From NCBI RefSeq assembly GCF_023278185.1, contig NZ_CP066356.1:620001-684000 (forward strand): a DNA stretch of 64,000 nucleotides. Direction: 5' to 3'. Below are positions 60,291-64,000 of the stretch, in pieces; positions within the stretch are counted from its first letter, which is position 1; each line of letters starts with the position of its first letter. The position numbers were made by a program, and so were the translations under genes. Source of the DNA: Bradyrhizobium elkanii USDA 76 (GTDB lineage: Bacteria; Pseudomonadota; Alphaproteobacteria; Rhizobiales; Xanthobacteraceae). Below the pieces are notes generated by a model that saw nothing but the letters and a program-made list of their open reading frames with translations, was not told the origin of the DNA and ran no database searches.

Positions 60291-60725
60291 ATGGCGAAAG
60301 TCCTGCACAGCACCAACTGCTTCAACACCCTGATCCGCGTTGCCGAGGATTGTCCGGCGCAGCGCGGCGAGGAGCCGCAGCCGCGCGGCGGCCAGCCGAC
60401 GGTTGCCGTGCTGCAATACCAGATGATCGCGGGCGCGCCATACAAGTACACCTCCGACGACGTCGTGTTCGCGACGTCGGCGGCCGGCCGCGCGCTCGAT
60501 GCGAAAGCGGCGAAGAAGGCGCGCAGCCTCGTCCGCGAGACTTTCTTCTCGCGCGGCCAGGCTTGCATGCGCGCCTCGCCGCTCGGCAAGCGGTTCGGCT
60601 GGGGTGTCCATGCCGACGCCGAGGGCCGCATCGCGCTCTACGCCGTCGACAGCAAGCGCTACCAGGCACTTGCCGCAGACCCCGACATCGCGCAAGTCCG
60701 CGCGATGCGGAACAAGCGGGCGTGA
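60291..60725 (+). CDS. DUF6157-like conserved protein
   Basis: This 144-aa protein shows the family pattern: HSTNCFNTLIRVAEDCPA at the start, PYKYTSDDVVF in the middle, then FFSRGQACMRASPLGKRFGW. The biochemical role is unknown. ATG 60291 is used; a longer frame from 60132 overlaps the transferase gene and is a shadow. It probably shares a transcript with the glutathione transferase. Confidence 0.8.
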   Translation: MAKVLHSTNCFNTLIRVAEDCPAQRGEEPQPRGGQPTVAVLQYQMIAGAPYKYTSDDVVFATSAAGRALDAKAAKKARSLVRETFFSRGQACMRASPLGKRFGWGVHADAEGRIALYAVDSKRYQALAADPDIAQVRAMRNKRA

Positions 60726-60742
60726 GGGGAGGCTGATACGGC

Positions 60743-60828
60743 CGTCACTGCGAGGAGCGATAGCGACGAGCAATCCATGCCACCGCGTTCGCGCTGAAAT
60801 GGATTGCTTCGCTTCGCTCGCAATGACG
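60743..60828. repeat. REP-like palindromic element, family D
   Basis: CGTCACTGCGAGGAGCGATA with GCAATCCA is mirrored by TGGATTGCTTCGCTTCGCTC and GCAATGACG. It is followed directly by a family C element. Confidence 0.88.
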
Positions 60829-60854
60829 TCTCAAAGGCTGAGCGCACCATTAGA

Positions 60855-60989
60855 CCCGTCATCCCCGCGCAAAGGCTTCGACTTTGTCGCTGGAGGTGCG
60901 AGCGGAGCGAGCCTCGAAGGATGAATCGGCCACCAGCCGGGCCGTCGACCCTTCGAGACGCCGCTACGCGGCTCCTCAGGGTGACGGGA
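60855..60989. repeat. REP-like palindromic element, family C variant
   Basis: CCCGTCATCCCCGCGCAAAG with a GCCTCGAAGGATGA section is mirrored by CCCTTCGAGACGCCGCTACG and CTCCTCAGGGTGACGGG. With the adjacent family D copy it fills the 285-bp gap between convergent genes; no gene was seen there. Confidence 0.8.
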
Positions 60990-61010
60990 TAAAGGAGGCG
61001 GGCCGCCGAG

Positions 61011-61811
61011 CTAAAACCTCGGCGCACGCTTCTCGGCGAAGGCCTTGATGCCTTCCTTGATCTCGTCGCCGCGCATGCTGTCGCGGTGACGGGCGTCGGC
61101 GGCGGCTTCATCCAGCGCGCCGCGGGCGAATTCGTTGACCGCGCGCTTCATGCCGGCCATTGCCTTTGGCGCATTGCCGGCCAGGATCGTCGCGAGCTTG
61201 TCGACCTCCTCGTCGAGCAGGTCGAGCGATACCATCGCGGTGAGGTAGCCGATCCGCAGCATCTCGGGCGCCGATATCTTCTGAGCGGTCAGGAACAGCA
61301 TCTTGGCGTTGTCAACGCCGAGCCGGGTAACGTAGCGCTGGATGCCGCTCTTGTAATAGTGCAGCCCGAGCCGCGCCGCCGGCATGAACATCTCCGCGGT
61401 ATCGACGCCGATGCGGAAGTCGCAGGCGAGCGCGAGGTCGGTCGAGCCGCCATAGACCCCGCCATTGAGCCGGCAGATTGTCGGCACGCTGAGATCCTCG
61501 AGCCGGTTGACCACGACCTCGAACGCCGAGCCCGCGCTCTGCTGCTCGCTCGCGCTCACCGCGCGCTCGGCGACGGAGTTGAGGTCGTAGCCGGCGGAGA
61601 ACGCGCGGCCGGTTCCGGTCAGCACCAGCACGCGGATCGCGGGATCGGCCTCGATCCGGTCGAACAATGCCAGCAGCTCGCCGAGATCCTCGGCCTGCAG
61701 GCGGTTGAGATGCTTCGGCCGGTTGAGACGGATCGTTGCGCGCGCGCCCGCGATTTCGAGCACGGGTCCGCTGGCGGTGTCGGCCGCGTCAGCCATCTTG
61801 GTCTCCATCAT
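61011..61811 (-). CDS. Enoyl-CoA hydratase/isomerase (crotonase) family protein
   Basis: This 266-aa crotonase has its first oxyanion region at GRAFSAGYDLNSV (about 68) and its second at NGGVYGGSTDLALACDFRI (about 116). The glutamate pair of classical hydratases is replaced (T-D and a non-acidic residue), so the reaction is uncertain. Its start overlaps the upstream channel stop as TAATG, giving translational coupling to a cyclic-nucleotide-gated channel, an odd partnership. ATG at 61811 or 61808 may be used. Confidence 0.85.
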   Translation of the reverse strand: MMETKMADAADTASGPVLEIAGARATIRLNRPKHLNRLQAEDLGELLALFDRIEADPAIRVLVLTGTGRAFSAGYDLNSVAERAVSASEQQSAGSAFEVVVNRLEDLSVPTICRLNGGVYGGSTDLALACDFRIGVDTAEMFMPAARLGLHYYKSGIQRYVTRLGVDNAKMLFLTAQKISAPEMLRIGYLTAMVSLDLLDEEVDKLATILAGNAPKAMAGMKRAVNEFARGALDEAAADARHRDSMRGDEIKEGIKAFAEKRAPRF

Positions 61812-62923
61812 TATTGATTCTCACGTTCGCGCCGCTTGGCCTCGGCGTCGATGGTCTCGGCGAGATCGGGATGCCTTGCCATCAACAGGCGGAAATCGAC
61901 CAGGTCAAGCACCAACAGCCTGGTCACCTTGCTGGTCGAGACGCTGGCGCCGCGCTTGGCGTTGCCGAGCAATGCCATCTCGCCGAAGAACTCGCCTTCG
62001 CCAAGCTTCACCTTGCGCCCGGGCAGGTCGACCTCGACCTCGCCGGCGGCGACGAAATACATGCAGTCGCCATTGGTGTCCTTGCGGATGATCATGGTGC
62101 GCGGCGGCAGGTCCATGGTCCGCAGCATTTGGGTGACGTCGGCGATCGCGGCCGGGCCGAGGTGCGCGAAGAACGGCACCTTGCTGACGGTCTCCCAGGT
62201 TCGCAAGAAATTGTCGCGGCGGGTTTCGGCGGCAAAGCCGGTCGCCAGGATACCGGTCCACAGCCCGAACACGCCGAGGCCCGAGATCATCACCATGGCG
62301 GCGACCACGCGGCCGAGCGGGGTGATCGGCACCACGTCGCCGTAGCCGGTCGTGGTCAGCGTCACCACCGCCCACCACAGCGCCGCCGGCACGCTGCCGA
62401 AGGTCTGCGGCTGGACGTCCCGCTCCAGGAAATATTCCGCAACGGAGGCCAGGAACACCACCATCAGGAAGATCACGAGCACGCTGAGCAGCGGCCCGGA
62501 TTCCACGACCAGCACGCGCCGGAGCTGGCGCAGGCCGGGAATGCCCGGCACCACCTTGAGCACCCAGAGCACGCCGAGCAGCCAGGCGGTTTTCGGCTCG
62601 ACGCCGGACAGCAAGGCCACCGGCACGGCCAGCGCGCCGATCGCGTCGACCACGCCGGCGCTGGACAGCGCGTAGAACCAGAATTTGCCCTGCCGCCCCA
62701 TGTGGCGCAGCCGCACCAGCCATTCGAATACGAAATAGGCAAGGCAGGCCCATAGCAGCGCATCCACCCAGCGCGGCGCCGCGTCATGGGCCGGCGCGAC
62801 CGTCAGCAGCGTCATCATGGCGACACCGGCCGCGACGGCGACATAGGCCGCCGTGGTCATGTTGCGGCCGGCGGTGGCGGAAACGAAGCGCGTCAAGGCC
62901 GGAAGGACGAGCCGCTTGGACAT
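61811..62923 (-). CDS. MloK1-like cyclic-nucleotide-gated potassium channel
   Basis: This 370-aa tetrameric-type channel subunit has six transmembrane helices (about 25-220) without a regular arginine-rich S4, selectivity filter TTTGYGD at 190-196, a C-linker, and a cyclic-nucleotide-binding domain (about 250-355). The phosphate cassette is FGEMALLGNAKRGASVS (313-329) with the cAMP-binding R324 retained. It closely resembles MloK1 of Mesorhizobium loti: compare the AYFLERDVQP-type S5 end and the GVFGLWTGILATGF S6. cAMP opens such channels. It is coupled to the downstream crotonase gene. Confidence 0.92.
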   Translation of the reverse strand: MSKRLVLPALTRFVSATAGRNMTTAAYVAVAAGVAMMTLLTVAPAHDAAPRWVDALLWACLAYFVFEWLVRLRHMGRQGKFWFYALSSAGVVDAIGALAVPVALLSGVEPKTAWLLGVLWVLKVVPGIPGLRQLRRVLVVESGPLLSVLVIFLMVVFLASVAEYFLERDVQPQTFGSVPAALWWAVVTLTTTGYGDVVPITPLGRVVAAMVMISGLGVFGLWTGILATGFAAETRRDNFLRTWETVSKVPFFAHLGPAAIADVTQMLRTMDLPPRTMIIRKDTNGDCMYFVAAGEVEVDLPGRKVKLGEGEFFGEMALLGNAKRGASVSTSKVTRLLVLDLVDFRLLMARHPDLAETIDAEAKRRERENQ

Positions 62924-63241
62924 CGGAACGGAGCTTGCCTGTCGATGAATTGCTGGAATTGAGGCCCTGCGAACGGCAGAGCCGATGTCACAACGTGCCT
63001 CTCCGGGTTGAGGCCGTCAACGCGCAGGCCATGGCGGGATGCTCGCGGCGGAAGACCCATCAGTTGGACGAAAGGCCTAACCATGTTGGCCCGATTTTGC
63101 GCCCGCGAATGTGAGAAATCGGACAAAACGTCGCTTTTTCCCCGTATATCAGGGATGCTGGTTCGCCGATGCGACCTTGGCCGGAATGAAGCGACTAATA
63201 AGGCGATCTTATTCACTTCTTGAGAAATTGGTTGGTTTCCG
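62924..63241. other. 318-bp intergenic region with a small palindrome
   Basis: The gap lies between divergent cyclic-nucleotide-binding genes. AATAAG-GCGAT-CTTATT (63197-63213) is a perfect 6-bp-arm palindrome about 28 bp before the start at 63242 and is a candidate operator. No gene or repeat family was recognised in the rest. Confidence 0.5.
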
Positions 63242-63910
63242 ATGGATACCTCACATCTCGCGGAGCACGCCGGCGCCGCCGGCAGTTTCTTCGCATCGAT
63301 CTTCGTGGTTGCCACGCTGTCGATGCGGACCATGATCCCGTTGCGCGTCTTCGCCATCCTGACCAACATCATCCTGATCGCGACCGCCGTCCCGACCCAC
63401 AATTACGCGACGCTGATCCTGCATGCCGTGCTGTTGCCGGTGAATACCTATCGGCTGCACCAGATGCTGCAACTGGTCCGCAACGTGAAGAAATCGGTCA
63501 ACAGCGATCTGTCGATGGAATGGCTGAAGCCGTTCACGACGGAACGCAAATGCACCGCGGGCGAAGTCCTGTTCTACAAGGACGAGAAGGCCGACAGCAT
63601 GTTCTACATTGTCAGCGGCCGCTTCCGCCTGGTCGAATCCGGCATCGAGCTGCCGGTCGGCGCCCTCGTCGGCGAGTTCGGCATGCTGTCGCCGTCGAAC
63701 ACGCGAACCCAGACGCTGGAGTGCGTCGAGACCGGCATGGTGCTGTCGGTGACCTATGACCAGGTCGAGCAGCTCTACGTCCAGAACCCGGCGTTCGGCT
63801 TCTACTTCCTGCGCCTCGCCAGCGCCCGCCTGTTCCAGAATATCTCGACGCTCGAGCAGCAGCTCGCGCAGCACGCCACCCCACAGGTCGCGGAGCCCAA
63901 ACCTGCATGA
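63242..63910 (+). CDS. Membrane-anchored cyclic-nucleotide-binding protein, Popeye-like topology
   Basis: This 222-aa protein has three N-terminal hydrophobic helices (about 15-29, 34-51, 54-68), a linker, and a cyclic-nucleotide-binding domain (about 95-200) with the cassette ALVGEFGMLSPSNTRTQTLE (141-160), where R155 takes the phosphate-binding arginine position. No DNA-binding or kinase domain is present. The three-helix-plus-cNMP arrangement matches Popeye-type cAMP-binding membrane proteins. It is divergent from the gated channel and overlaps the next gene by ATGA. Confidence 0.88.
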   Translation: MDTSHLAEHAGAAGSFFASIFVVATLSMRTMIPLRVFAILTNIILIATAVPTHNYATLILHAVLLPVNTYRLHQMLQLVRNVKKSVNSDLSMEWLKPFTTERKCTAGEVLFYKDEKADSMFYIVSGRFRLVESGIELPVGALVGEFGMLSPSNTRTQTLECVETGMVLSVTYDQVEQLYVQNPAFGFYFLRLASARLFQNISTLEQQLAQHATPQVAEPKPA

Positions 63911-64000
63911 GCCCCGTGACGAGTTCTGGAGGCGCCGCAGTGGCGGATGACGACGGTCTCCTGGCTTCGCTCCGTTACCTCTTTGCCGATATCATCGGCG
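63907..64000 (+). CDS. Start of an unidentified protein gene, truncated at the window edge
   Basis: The ATG overlaps the upstream stop (ATGA) and the frame stays open to the end, giving 31 codons (MSPVTSSGGAAVADDDGLLA, then SLRYLFADIIG). That is too short to assign; the end looks like the beginning of a membrane or amphipathic helix. It is co-transcribed with the Popeye-like gene. Confidence 0.6.
   Translation, partial: MSPVTSSGGAAVADDDGLLASLRYLFADIIG

Noticed and set aside
62893..63402. 169-codon minus-strand frame in the gap upstream of the Popeye-like gene
   Set aside because: It overlaps the starts of both divergent genes, lacks a ribosome site and has no domain.

Overview
The window is high-GC alphaproteobacterial chromosome, most likely Bradyrhizobium or a close relative. 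The basis is codon usage, a tcuABC/LysR tricarballylate module, an MbfA-type ferritin/VIT1 iron exporter preceded by an Irr-box-like palindrome, a MloK1-type channel, many acyl-CoA enzymes and numerous intergenic palindromic repeats. No rRNA, tRNA or CRISPR was recognised. Gene density is about 0.9 per kb (56 genes), with many ATGA overlaps that suggest translational coupling.

Layout. 0-6.3 kb: the 3' part of a FecR/VCBS-repeat surface or secreted protein, then a CHASE2-type adenylate cyclase. 6.4-15.6 kb: two divergent paralogous peptide-type solute-binding proteins. One heads an ABC operon (two permeases, ATPase, 69-aa protein, amidase, second ATPase) behind a near-perfect sigma-54 promoter, which suggests nitrogen scavenging from amide compounds. 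15.6-20.6 kb: LysR regulator, thioesterase-like protein, and a type I secretion ATPase with its HlyD adaptor. 20.8-24.8 kb: CinA/PncC, two tandem amidohydrolases, Rieske protein, methyltransferase. 24.8-29.9 kb: tcuB, tcuA, tcuC and LysR, all on the minus strand. 30-36.5 kb: DUF1127 protein, acetyltransferase, crotonase, SDR, AidB-like acyl-CoA dehydrogenase, zinc alcohol dehydrogenase, NTF2-like protein. 36.6-42.6 kb: second amidase; the mbfA / outer-membrane protein / cytochrome b561 unit; epoxide-hydrolase-like protein; an exported orphan.

42.8-57.8 kb is an acyl-CoA catabolic region: acyl-CoA ligase, thiolase, TetR regulator, HSD10-like SDR, crotonase, feruloyl-CoA-synthase-like ligase, three acyl-CoA dehydrogenases and a nitroreductase. 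Two insertion sequences separate the ligase from the thiolase. One is an IS110/IS1111-group element and the other an IS4-family element, and both are inserted in the same REP-like palindrome. The IS1111-type element has a 240-nt non-coding end holding a 9-nt match to its own REP flank, as expected of a guide (bridge/seek) RNA. 57.9-64 kb: small orphan, WYL regulator divergent from a glutathione transferase with a perfect palindromic operator between them, DUF6157-like protein, crotonase, MloK1-like cyclic-nucleotide-gated channel, a Popeye-like membrane cyclic-nucleotide-binding protein, and the start of one more gene.

At least eight families of 45-150 bp intergenic palindromic elements punctuate the operon ends.
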